A stretch of 64,000 bases of DNA, from NCBI GenBank assembly GCA_021790195.1, contig JAJYIF010000004.1, positions 1-64,000 of the forward strand. Direction: 5' to 3'. Every line of letters starts with the position of its first letter. Positions within the stretch are counted from its first letter, which is position 1. Shown in pieces: positions 57,760 through 64,000 of the stretch. Under the pieces are notes generated by a model. That model saw only the letters and a list, made by a program, of their open reading frames with translations. It did no database searches and was not told where the DNA came from. The DNA comes from Nitrospirota bacterium (GTDB lineage: Bacteria > Nitrospirota > Thermodesulfovibrionia > Thermodesulfovibrionales > UBA9159). The position numbers were made by a program, and so were the translations under genes.

Positions 57760-58523
57760 TGCATCCGGTCCTGTTCCGCATAGGTCCTCTGACGATCCAC
57801 ACCTATGGCGTATTTGTGGCCTCCGGTTTCCTGCTCGGTCTTGCTCTTGCCGTGAGACAGGCGAACAGGGAGGGGATCCCGCCGGAAAGGATCGTCGATA
57901 TCGGGTTTTACCTGCTCCTGTCCGCGATAATCGGCTCAAGGCTTCTTTTTATTGTGATCAACGCGGGCTATTATCTCCGCCACCCTCTCGACGTCTTCAA
58001 GATATGGGAGGGAGGCCTCGTCTTTTACGGAGGGCTCGTCCTCGCGGTCCCTGTCGCGGTCCTCTATATAAGGAGGAATAATCTCGACCTGTGGAAGATA
58101 TCGGACATATTTGCGCCGTCCGTTGCAATCGGTCATGTCCTGGGGAGGCTCGGCTGTTTTTCGGCAGGATGCTGTTATGGAAGACCAAGCAGTCTGCCGT
58201 GGGCCGTGACATTTACGGACCCCGGATGTCTCGCAAAGACCGGCGTGCCGCTTCACCCCACTCAATTATACGAGGCGGCGGGTGAGTTCCTTAATTTTCT
58301 TATCCTTATAGCTCTCAGACGGCGGCAGTCCTTTAAAGGACAGTTGTTCTGGACCTACATTGTTCTTTATTCGATACTCCGGTTTACCGTTGAAATATTC
58401 CGCGGGGACGAGGCGAGGGGATACATCTTCTCCTGGTTATCGGTCTCTCAAGGCATAAGCATAGTCACCGGCCTTGTAGCAGTTACCGCAATAATATTAA
58501 AATTGCGCAGGAAAACAGCATAA
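57759..58523 (+). CDS. lgt: Phosphatidylglycerol-prolipoprotein diacylglyceryl transferase
   Basis: A 254-residue membrane enzyme that transfers diacylglycerol to prolipoprotein Cys. Signature GHVLGRLGCFSAGCCYG, the WEGGLVFYGGL stretch and HPTQLYEAAGEF match Lgt. It starts with GTG at 57759, overlapping the lspA stop, and ends 18 bases before the multiheme cytochrome. The lspA-lgt pair supplies the lipoprotein modification needed by the lipobox proteins seen here. Confidence 0.95.
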   Translation: MHPVLFRIGPLTIHTYGVFVASGFLLGLALAVRQANREGIPPERIVDIGFYLLLSAIIGSRLLFIVINAGYYLRHPLDVFKIWEGGLVFYGGLVLAVPVAVLYIRRNNLDLWKISDIFAPSVAIGHVLGRLGCFSAGCCYGRPSSLPWAVTFTDPGCLAKTGVPLHPTQLYEAAGEFLNFLILIALRRRQSFKGQLFWTYIVLYSILRFTVEIFRGDEARGYIFSWLSVSQGISIVTGLVAVTAIILKLRRKTA

Positions 58524-58541
58524 CAAGCCGTCAAGGGGGAC

Positions 58542-59429
58542 ATGAAAAGAAATCTTCGCAACAGGCTGACAGAATGGGTCGAAGGGTTCCTCGATCATCT
58601 GAAGGGTTTTGTTCTTGCCTTGATTGTTACTATCTCGGTCCTCGGCGTTATCGTCGGATACAAGTATTACCGCCACACACAGGAGGACCCCGAGTTCTGC
58701 ATGTCGTGCCATATGATGAAGGAGGCCTTTCAGGAATGGCAGAGGGGGAAGCACAGAGACATAGTCTGCCAGAAGTGTCATCACCTCAGTATCATAGAGC
58801 AGAACCAACTTCTCATCTCATACGTCGTAAAAGGCAAGAGCGAGTTTTCTCAGACGCACGGAAGGAAGATGCCGTGGCTTGAGTGCAAGAACTGCCATCT
58901 CAGCGACATCGAACAGGGTTCTCTGACGCTCCGAAAATCATACGGGCATGCCAAACACGTCTTTATGCTGAATATCCAGTGTAAGGTTTGTCATGGCGGA
59001 AGCCTGCATAGTTTCAAGCCGGACGAAAAGGCGTGTCAGAGTTGTCACAAGGACAAGGGCGTCCATGGTGTCGGTATGGAGGCGTTCTCATGTCTGAAGT
59101 GCCACTCCTTTGCGGAAAAAAGCCCGACCATGGTGTCCAAGGAAAGGTGTCTTGGCTGTCATAAGCTGTCTTTCAAAGGTCCGATGTCCAACTTCCAGTG
59201 CTTCCAGTGCCACAAACCTCATGGTAAGATAAAACTCAAGTCAGAGGACTGCCTCGGAGAGTGCCACGGGCATGAGGCCCAGATAGGGGAGCACGGCTTC
59301 CATATGAAGAAAGGGATGGCCTGCCTCGATTGCCACAAGGCCCACAAGTGGGTTGTCACACAGCAGGACGCGAAGGTCCTTTGCAACCGCTGCCATAAGC
59401 CCAGAGACCCGAAGACTTTTGTTTTCTGA
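58542..59429 (+). CDS. NapC/NrfH-like multiheme cytochrome c (about 11 hemes)
   Basis: A 295-residue protein with one N-terminal membrane anchor (about 22-44) and a periplasmic multiheme part. Motifs: CMSCH, CQKCH, CKNCH, CKVCH, CQSCH, CLKCH, CLGCH, CFQCH, CLGECH (a CX3CH), CLDCH and CNRCH, so ten CXXCH plus one longer motif. NapC/NrfH proteins pass electrons from membrane quinols to periplasmic reductases; the N-terminal DPEFCMSCHMM matches, but the length and heme count exceed NapC. It is 18 bases downstream of lgt. Possible roles are nitrite, metal or sulfur respiration; substrate unknown. Confidence 0.88.
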   Translation: MKRNLRNRLTEWVEGFLDHLKGFVLALIVTISVLGVIVGYKYYRHTQEDPEFCMSCHMMKEAFQEWQRGKHRDIVCQKCHHLSIIEQNQLLISYVVKGKSEFSQTHGRKMPWLECKNCHLSDIEQGSLTLRKSYGHAKHVFMLNIQCKVCHGGSLHSFKPDEKACQSCHKDKGVHGVGMEAFSCLKCHSFAEKSPTMVSKERCLGCHKLSFKGPMSNFQCFQCHKPHGKIKLKSEDCLGECHGHEAQIGEHGFHMKKGMACLDCHKAHKWVVTQQDAKVLCNRCHKPRDPKTFVF

Positions 59430-59460
59430 CATATCAGCATTCTGCGAGGATGTCCATTAA

Positions 59461-59499
59461 GTAGCAGGCAGATCTGCCGAACCAAGCGGCTTCTGCTAC
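59461..59499 (+). repeat. Hairpin with nested palindrome after the cytochrome gene
   Basis: GTAGCAG (59461-59467) pairs with CTGCTAC (59493-59499), and GGCAGATCTGCC (59467-59478) is a perfect palindrome inside. No T run follows, so a terminator role is uncertain. Confidence 0.5.
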
Positions 59500-59643
59500 C
59501 TCATTGCCTTTGTTGTCAATGCTCCTATCAGCTTGTACATTCTTATTAACTTAACGAGGCCTATGTCGGACCGATCCCGAAGGAGTGTGTGGGCTGCGAT
59601 GAAACAGAACAGTGAAACCTTGGCGCGGCAGCAGAAGAGTTAG

Positions 59644-59688
59644 ATGGAACGTTTCGTCTGCATTCATGGTCACTTTTATCAGCCCCCG
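59644..59688 (+). pseudogene. Remnant of a GH57-family gene (first 15 codons)
   Basis: ATG at 59644 reads MERFVCIHGHFYQPP, the near-invariant opening of DUF3536-type family 57 glycoside hydrolases (usually followed by RENPWLE). After CAGCCCCCG the sequence becomes unrelated (LLNIFASL and on) although the frame stays open by chance. A deletion or rearrangement joined the start of this gene to the downstream region. Confidence 0.7.
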
Positions 59689-59789
59689 CTTCTTAATATT
59701 TTTGCATCTCTGCAAAAGCACTTTGTCCTTTTCTCATTCATGCAAAATGATTTTCTCCGATATTTCTGTAATTTCAAGGGGTTTTCATC

Positions 59790-59806
59790 TGGCACAGAAG
59801 GTGCAT
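59790..59806 (+). promoter_or_regulatory. Sigma-54 (RpoN) type promoter
   Basis: TGGCAC (59790-59795) is a perfect -24 element; GTGCA (59801-59805) keeps the essential GC, giving GG-N10-GC. It lies 39 bases before the gene at 59845. Confidence 0.55.
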
Positions 59807-59844
59807 TAAGAATTAGTGAAGGCGAAAGAAAGGAGGACAAAGAG

Positions 59845-60177
59845 ATGAAGACAAGAGAGACGGCAAAAAGGATGGCGTACATAGGAGCGGGAGCAGGAGT
59901 GGTTCTTTTTGCGGTAATAGGGCTTCTGCCCGGTTCTTTTCTTGGAGGTGTGATAGGGCTTAATATCGCGGGTAGTCTTTTTGGTATGCCGGTGGATTCT
60001 GTTTTGCTTCCGAGGCTGATAGTAGGTATTTTTATGCTTTTCGGCGTACTTATATCGGGGATAATTTTTATTATGGGTTCCACGGTTATCGGATGGCTTG
60101 TCGGGTATCTTATCGAGTCGCTGAGAGCCCAAAAGAACGAGGCGCCTGAAATGAAGCGCCGGGATATAGCGCATTGA
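59845..60177 (+). CDS. Small two-helix membrane protein, paralog of 60701-61018
   Basis: A 110-residue protein with a basic start (MKTRETAKRMAYIGAG), a Gly-rich hydrophobic helix (about 12-33), a loop with GLNIAGSLFGMPVDSVLLPRL, a second helix region (about 58-80) and a charged tail. It matches the protein at 60701 in start, spacing and the ETxxxxK / LLPR(L/V)IV pattern. The start at 59845 has AAAGGAGGAC in front. The family is not recognised; the glycine-rich helices suggest tight helix packing. Confidence 0.72.
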   Translation: MKTRETAKRMAYIGAGAGVVLFAVIGLLPGSFLGGVIGLNIAGSLFGMPVDSVLLPRLIVGIFMLFGVLISGIIFIMGSTVIGWLVGYLIESLRAQKNEAPEMKRRDIAH

Positions 60178-60297
60178 TGAGAATTTTGCCGGACGTGCCA
60201 TAACAGTATTGCAATGGAGGCTACGCTGTGAAGCAACCGGAAACAGAGGGCAATAGTATTCCCGGATCAGTTAAGAAAGGAAGGAGAAGAAAGTAAG

Positions 60298-60654
60298 ATG
60301 AAATTTATTGTGAACAGAAGGACCGTATCTTTAGTGGAGAGTAAGAAGCCTTGTGATGAGGCAAGGGAAGAGTTGTTGACCCCGCTGGATTATAGGACCG
60401 TTAAGACACTGGACGAGGCAAGGAAAAAGATATGGTACAAAGATTGGATAAAAGGAGGTGTGAACCACAGGGAAGAAGACGGTGCCGTGGTTTGTGACAG
60501 GAAGGTTAAAGAAAAGCAATGGGTCGTGGATGTGGACAGTCTTGAGGAGTTGATAGACTTTCAGGGAAAATACGGTGAAATAATGATCAGCAACAGTTCG
60601 CCGTACAAAGAAGCGAGAACTGAAATAAGAATTCTCGGCGTCAAGGGAATATAG
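60298..60654 (+). CDS. Hypothetical soluble protein, 118 aa
   Basis: A 118-residue protein with GAAAGGAGGAGAAG in front of the ATG. Start MKFIVNRRTVSLVESKKP, a middle WYKDWIKGGVNHREEDGAVV and the end PYKEARTEIRILGVKGI. No domain is recognised; the sequence is charged, mixed alpha/beta and lacks Cys motifs. It lies between the two membrane paralogs and probably belongs to the same transcript. Confidence 0.65.
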   Translation: MKFIVNRRTVSLVESKKPCDEAREELLTPLDYRTVKTLDEARKKIWYKDWIKGGVNHREEDGAVVCDRKVKEKQWVVDVDSLEELIDFQGKYGEIMISNSSPYKEARTEIRILGVKGI

Positions 60655-60700
60655 GCGGACATGAGTCCGCTGATATGACGGTAGAAAAGGAGGAAGAGAG

Positions 60701-61018
60701 ATGGAGACAAGAGAGATGAAGAAGAAAGGGCTTTATGTCGGGACGGGCATGGGACTTATACTGTTCGTGTTGGTCGGCTTTTTCTCGGGTTCCGTAATAG
60801 GGGGTATGATCGGACTTAAGATGGCCGGCGTACTGGGAATTCCGCTGAATACGGCGCTCCTCCCGAGAGTGATCGTCGCCGTTTCCATGGTTTTGGGGAT
60901 AATGGTATCGGCTGTCACCTTTGTATTCGGCGGCGGGCTGCTTGGATGGACGGCAGGCGCAGTGATTGATGCGGTGAGAAGTAGTGCGGAAGTCGCTGAG
61001 GCTGAGGCTGTAAAGTAG
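60701..61018 (+). CDS. Small two-helix membrane protein, second paralog
   Basis: A 105-residue protein beginning METREMKKKGLYVGTGMGLILFVLVG. The first helix is Gly-rich (GTGMGLILFVLVGFFSGSVIGGMIG), the loop has GIPLNTALLPRVIV and the second helix spans about 62-85 with GGGLLGWTAGA. It is clearly related to the protein at 59845. Ribosome site AAAGGAGG precedes it. Unknown function; the pair lies just before the NrfD cluster. Confidence 0.72.
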   Translation: METREMKKKGLYVGTGMGLILFVLVGFFSGSVIGGMIGLKMAGVLGIPLNTALLPRVIVAVSMVLGIMVSAVTFVFGGGLLGWTAGAVIDAVRSSAEVAEAEAVK

Positions 61019-61041
61019 GAATAAGCGCGATGGCTCTGCGG

Positions 61042-61097
61042 GCTCCTGCACCGTCCGGGTGATCTTTGTAGAGATTATTCCCAAGCGGGGCAGGAGC
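61042..61097 (+). promoter_or_regulatory. Inverted repeat in the leader of the NrfD operon
   Basis: GCTCCTGC (61042-61049) and GCAGGAGC (61090-61097) can pair across a 40-base loop, 33 bases before the NrfD start. It could be a regulatory hairpin or a former terminator; there is no T run after it. Confidence 0.4.
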
Positions 61098-61129
61098 AAT
61101 GACTCGAAAAGTTAAGGAGGAAAATACAT

Positions 61130-62377
61130 ATGCCGAACGACATCAAACCTGTGAAGGTTTCGGACATAATGAAAGACGTAGCCAGTTCATTTGACTCGTC
61201 CATCGCGTCAAACTGGTATTCAAACATCGTGGGGTTTCTGTCGGGAAACAAATCTTTTTATGTGCTGCTCGGCTTGAGCGGCTTGCTTGTCTTTGCGGCC
61301 GCGATGACCGCTCTGAATGCAATTAATATCGGGTATCGTCACGCATATGGGGTGAGCCGTGAAGTCCCGTGGGGTATTCTGATCTCTACCTATATTTTCT
61401 TTGTGGTCACGTCAACCGGACTGTGCATAATCTCTTCTATCGGACATGTCTTTGGCGTGAAAGATTTCTTGCCTATAGCCAAGCGGTCCGTTTTCCTCTC
61501 TGTCGTTACGATTTTTGCCGGTTTTACGGTCATCTTTTTCGATATAGAGAACCCGCTGAGGATGGCCCTTTACAATGTCATTTCACCTAACCTGACCTCG
61601 AATATATGGTGGATGGGCACACTCTACGGCGCTTATATGGTTTTCATGGCGGTCGAGTTTATCTTTCTATTGATCGAAAAACACAAGATTGCCATGTATG
61701 CCGGACTTGCGGGCCTCATTTCCGGTATCGCGGCTCACAGCAATCTCGGCGCTATCTTCGGGATGCTCCACGGCCGGGAATTCTGGTACGGCCCGTTTAT
61801 GCCTATCTACTTCATTGCCTCCGCAATGATGTCGGGTTGCGCCGCGATTATTTTCTTCACGTGGCTGGGTTACAGGGTCAATAATGAAAGAATGGACAAG
61901 CCTATGGAGCGCGCCATGGAAGTTGTCGGCAAACTCTGCACAGTTATGATCGCGGTGCTTATGTTCTTCACCGTCTGGAAACTGATCATCGGCTCTGTGG
62001 CGCCTGCGAAGTACGAGGTCATAAAATCGATGCTTCACGGACATTTTGCCGTAAACTTCTGGGTGTTCGAGGTCCTGATGGGCATGGCGGCGCCGTTTGT
62101 TCTTTTTCTCCTGTCGAGATGGAGGAATCTTAATATGATGTTCGTCGCCTCGTCCCTGATGGTCGTCGGCATCTTCTTTATGAGATTCGACCTGGTTATC
62201 GCCGGGGAGGCAGTGCCCTCATACTATGAGCTGGGGGTCAAAGAATACAGCCATTTGCTCAGTTATAGCCCGTCCTTCAGCGAGATCATGATCGTGTCGG
62301 CTGGAATGGGAATCGTGGCGATGAGCTTCCTCCTGGGCGAGAAAGTTTTCAAAGGTCATAAGACGGAAATTCATTAA
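61130..62377 (+). CDS. NrfD-like integral membrane quinol-oxidoreductase subunit
   Basis: A 415-residue protein with about ten membrane helices. GYRHAYGVSREVPWGILISTYIFF is the NrfD/PsrC-family N-terminal region (the PWG motif), and HSNLGAIFGMLHGREFWYGPFMPIYF lies in the core. NrfD subunits take electrons from or deliver them to the menaquinone pool in complexes with a periplasmic FeS protein and cytochromes. Ribosome site AAGGAGGAAAATA precedes ATG 61130. It is followed in order by an FeS protein and a c7 cytochrome, as in CbcSTU of Geobacter. Confidence 0.9.
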   Translation: MPNDIKPVKVSDIMKDVASSFDSSIASNWYSNIVGFLSGNKSFYVLLGLSGLLVFAAAMTALNAINIGYRHAYGVSREVPWGILISTYIFFVVTSTGLCIISSIGHVFGVKDFLPIAKRSVFLSVVTIFAGFTVIFFDIENPLRMALYNVISPNLTSNIWWMGTLYGAYMVFMAVEFIFLLIEKHKIAMYAGLAGLISGIAAHSNLGAIFGMLHGREFWYGPFMPIYFIASAMMSGCAAIIFFTWLGYRVNNERMDKPMERAMEVVGKLCTVMIAVLMFFTVWKLIIGSVAPAKYEVIKSMLHGHFAVNFWVFEVLMGMAAPFVLFLLSRWRNLNMMFVASSLMVVGIFFMRFDLVIAGEAVPSYYELGVKEYSHLLSYSPSFSEIMIVSAGMGIVAMSFLLGEKVFKGHKTEIH

Positions 62378-62420
62378 GGAACGCTCAGCATACGATATTC
62401 ATATAAAAGGAGAAAAAGCG

Positions 62421-63176
62421 ATGAAGTTCAAGAAAATGGATATTGGAAACCTGAAAGAGGACGGGCGGAAGACGGTTTCCCTTATGGAGCGCCGGGAATT
62501 CTTGAAGATAGGCCTTATGATAACAGGGGTCTTTGCCGGAGGAACGGTCCTTTCCCTGGCCTCTAACATGAATAAGGTCTTCGCGTCGAGCGAGGAGTTC
62601 AGGAAGAAATACCCGTACAAGCCTCATTACAGCATGGTCATTTTGGAGGGCAGATGCATCGATTGCGAGCGTTGCATGGAAGCCTGCGCGAAGACAAATG
62701 ACGTTCCGGACTACGGCTACCGCACCACGATATTGGAGAAAGACGTCCCGGATGCTATAGGGAGAAAAAGGGAATTTATTCCTGTGCTCTGCAACCAGTG
62801 CAACAATCCTCCCTGCGTCAGAGCGTGCCCTACAAAGGCAACCTATAAGGACAAGCAGAACGGTATCGTTATGATGCACTACGAGAAATGCATCGGTTGC
62901 AAGACATGCGTCCTTGCCTGCCCGTATAATGCGCGTTATTTCAATGAAGAAAAGCACGCAATCGATAAATGCAACTTTTGTTTTGACACGCGTCTCTCGA
63001 AGGGCGAAAAGCTTACGGCGTGCGCCGCTGCGTGTCCCGCAGGCGTGCGCATATTCGGCGACCTCTCCGACAGCGGCAGTGAGGTCTACAACCTGATACA
63101 TCAGCTTGAAAAACCCGTATGGGTAAACCGTCCCGAGGTGGGGGCAAAACCGAACGTATTCTACATGAAGTCATAA
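62421..63176 (+). CDS. Periplasmic 4Fe-4S ferredoxin-type subunit (Tat-like signal)
   Basis: A 251-residue protein. Residues about 22-35 hold ERREFLKIGLMITG, a Tat-like signal. It then has ferredoxin Cys clusters: CIDCERCMEAC, CNQCNNPPCVRACP, CIGCKTCVLACP and CNFC...CAAACP, so about four 4Fe-4S clusters as in NrfC/PsrB/DsrO-like proteins. It would relay electrons between the NrfD subunit and the cytochrome. The first ATG (62421) is used; an ATG nearer the signal motif is also possible. Confidence 0.9.
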   Translation: MKFKKMDIGNLKEDGRKTVSLMERREFLKIGLMITGVFAGGTVLSLASNMNKVFASSEEFRKKYPYKPHYSMVILEGRCIDCERCMEACAKTNDVPDYGYRTTILEKDVPDAIGRKREFIPVLCNQCNNPPCVRACPTKATYKDKQNGIVMMHYEKCIGCKTCVLACPYNARYFNEEKHAIDKCNFCFDTRLSKGEKLTACAAACPAGVRIFGDLSDSGSEVYNLIHQLEKPVWVNRPEVGAKPNVFYMKS

Positions 63177-63200
63177 CTCTAAGACTAAGGAAGGATGATT

Positions 63201-64000
63201 ATGAAAAGGCTGATTTTTTTGATCATGCTGGTTGCAGCGGCAGCTGTTCTTTTTGTCCAAAGCGCAAGTATAAACGCTGATGAGGGTGTTTCTCCCGGGG
63301 GAGATATCCTCTATACAAAACCCGTGAAGTCCGTGGTCTTTAGCCATCGCCTTCATGTCGAAGACAAGGGCTTAAGTTGCGATATGTGTCACAGCGGACT
63401 TTTTGATGCATCCGCGTTGAGAGCTCAAGAGAAGGGCGATTTCACAATGGAGTCGCTTTACAAGGGAAAATATTGTGGCGCGTGTCACGACGGCAAAACG
63501 GCCTTTGCGTCGAACACTCAGTGTGCGCGTTGTCACATCGGCGTGAAGGGTTTCAACGCGGCTCAAAAGGGGGGTAACGGGCCGGGCATGGACCTTCAGG
63601 GGCCTAAAGATGCAATTGCGATAGGCGCCGGCGACTCTGCGGTCCGGTTCAGCCATTGGTCTCACACGAAATCAATTAAGTGTGACGGCTGCCATTCGGA
63701 GCTGTTTCCGATGAAAAGGGGGAAAACGACGATTACAATGGGGGCCATTTATCAGGGAAAATTTTGCGGCGCCTGTCACAACGGCAAGAGGGCCTTCCCC
63801 GTCGGTGATTGCGCCAAATGTCACAAGATCATGCCTGCACCGAAGGAAGACCTTGTCTATAAAGTAAAGGATCTGAGCCCGGTAAGATTCAGTCACCAGT
63901 TTCATAGAAATCTTTTCGGGTGCAAAGACTGCCACTCGAAGCCCTTTGCCATGAAGCAGACACCGGGCAGGATGAACATGGACGCAATAAACTCAGGGAA
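63201..64000 (+). CDS. Cytochrome c7/c3-type multiheme protein, partial at the window end
   Basis: The frame opens with ATG at 63201 (AAGGAAGG six bases upstream) and runs off the window, so it has at least 266 codons. A signal peptide (KRLIFLIMLVAAAAVLFVQS) is followed by repeated blocks of the form SHxxH...C..CH...F...GxxCGaCHnGkxAF...CxxCH. Seven CXXCH motifs are visible: CDMCH, CGACH, CARCH, CDGCH, CGACH, CAKCH and CKDCH. The pattern is that of c7/c3-like cytochromes with bis-His hemes. It completes the NrfD/4Fe-4S/c7 complex. An in-frame ATG at 63195 is too close to the ribosome site. Confidence 0.85.
   Translation, partial: MKRLIFLIMLVAAAAVLFVQSASINADEGVSPGGDILYTKPVKSVVFSHRLHVEDKGLSCDMCHSGLFDASALRAQEKGDFTMESLYKGKYCGACHDGKTAFASNTQCARCHIGVKGFNAAQKGGNGPGMDLQGPKDAIAIGAGDSAVRFSHWSHTKSIKCDGCHSELFPMKRGKTTITMGAIYQGKFCGACHNGKRAFPVGDCAKCHKIMPAPKEDLVYKVKDLSPVRFSHQFHRNLFGCKDCHSKPFAMKQTPGRMNMDAINSG

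Larger units (their letters stand above)
59430..59844. other. Gene-free region with gene debris and a sigma-54 promoter
   Basis: About 415 bases between the cytochrome and the next gene. It holds the hairpin at 59461, the GH57 remnant at 59644-59688 and the RpoN-type promoter at 59790. The remainder is AT-rich and shows no complete gene. Confidence 0.6.

Noticed and set aside
59461-59480. GGCAGATCTGCCGAAC resembles the 3' end of a GEMM riboswitch
   Set aside because: The required CGCAAAG core and GAAA hairpin are absent upstream, so it is not a riboswitch.
59549-59614. Plus-strand reading LNEAYVGPIPKECVGCDETEQ in the gap after the multiheme cytochrome
   Set aside because: It is bounded by stop codons, has no start and matches no family I can name; it may be more gene debris but the evidence is too thin.

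Overview
The window looks like a chromosomal contig from an anaerobic, respiratory, Gram-negative bacterium. An outer membrane is implied by a FadL-type barrel, an Mla-type lipid transporter, AsmA/YdbH- and YdbL-like proteins and the lipoprotein enzymes Lsp and Lgt. Multiheme c-type cytochromes, an NrfD/4Fe-4S/cytochrome c7 cluster, a kinase with heme-binding motifs, cyclic-dinucleotide signalling and sigma-54 control suggest Nitrospirota (Thermodesulfovibrionia-like) or a Geobacter-like desulfobacterial lineage. The first is my preference by gene content only; no rRNA is present to settle it. Short palindromic repeats of the kind scattered through such genomes occur between and inside genes.

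Layout. 1-1.7 kb: the 5' end of an IS630-type transposase abuts a decayed MalT/SARP-like regulator. 1.8-3.8 kb: FadL-like porin, then a small membrane protein, a two-CW protein and a short hypothetical gene. 4.1-14.6 kb: one 3450-residue exported protein with three complete seven-repeat RCC1 propellers, many Ig-like domains, a LamG domain and a C-terminal YVTN propeller, preceded by a sigma-54-type promoter and a 7-bp tandem repeat. 14.6-18 kb: RtcA, an MFS transporter and a diguanylate cyclase response regulator. 18-23.1 kb (minus strand): a single operon joining a SpoIIE phosphatase / RsbW-like kinase / STAS switch to a complete MlaEFD-lipoprotein transporter. 23.2-27 kb: HD-GYP remnant, an SsuA-like binding protein, and a cysteate synthase plus fused sulfopyruvate decarboxylase pair, the same pair that makes coenzyme M precursors in Methanosarcina.

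27-41.7 kb: ModF-like ATPase, YihY, cNMP-binding protein, tyrosine-phosphatase-like protein, YdbH/YdbL-like pair, CinA-like, a membrane spermidine-synthase-like protein, ribosomal protein S1, EmrB-type efflux and MarC. 41.7-43 kb: a GEMM-I riboswitch carrying the A20 substitution typical of 3',3'-cGAMP sensors, with a terminator, in front of an HD-GYP response regulator. 43-49.7 kb: DUF4416, TlpA-like, ClpC, Ndk, Mdh, then an SDR and BioD. 49.7-54.3 kb: a sigma-54 activator, a kinase with two periplasmic CXXCH motifs, a lone receiver and a second two-CW gene; the last two each follow a sigma-54-type promoter. 54.5-59.4 kb: ileS-lspA-lgt and an undecaheme-type NapC/NrfH-like cytochrome. 59.4-64 kb: a remnant of a GH57 gene, two paralogous two-helix membrane proteins around a hypothetical protein, and a CbcSTU-like NrfD / 4Fe-4S / cytochrome c7 operon that runs off the end.

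Themes. (1) At least five well-spaced GG-N10-GC promoters precede genes in this window, which also encodes a sigma-54 activator. (2) Cyclic dinucleotide turnover is encoded by a GGDEF regulator, an HD-GYP regulator under a riboswitch and an HD-GYP relic. (3) The most notable candidates for undescribed biology are the partner-switch/Mla operon, the bacterial cysteate-to-sulfoacetaldehyde gene pair, and the predicted cGAMP riboswitch on a phosphodiesterase gene.
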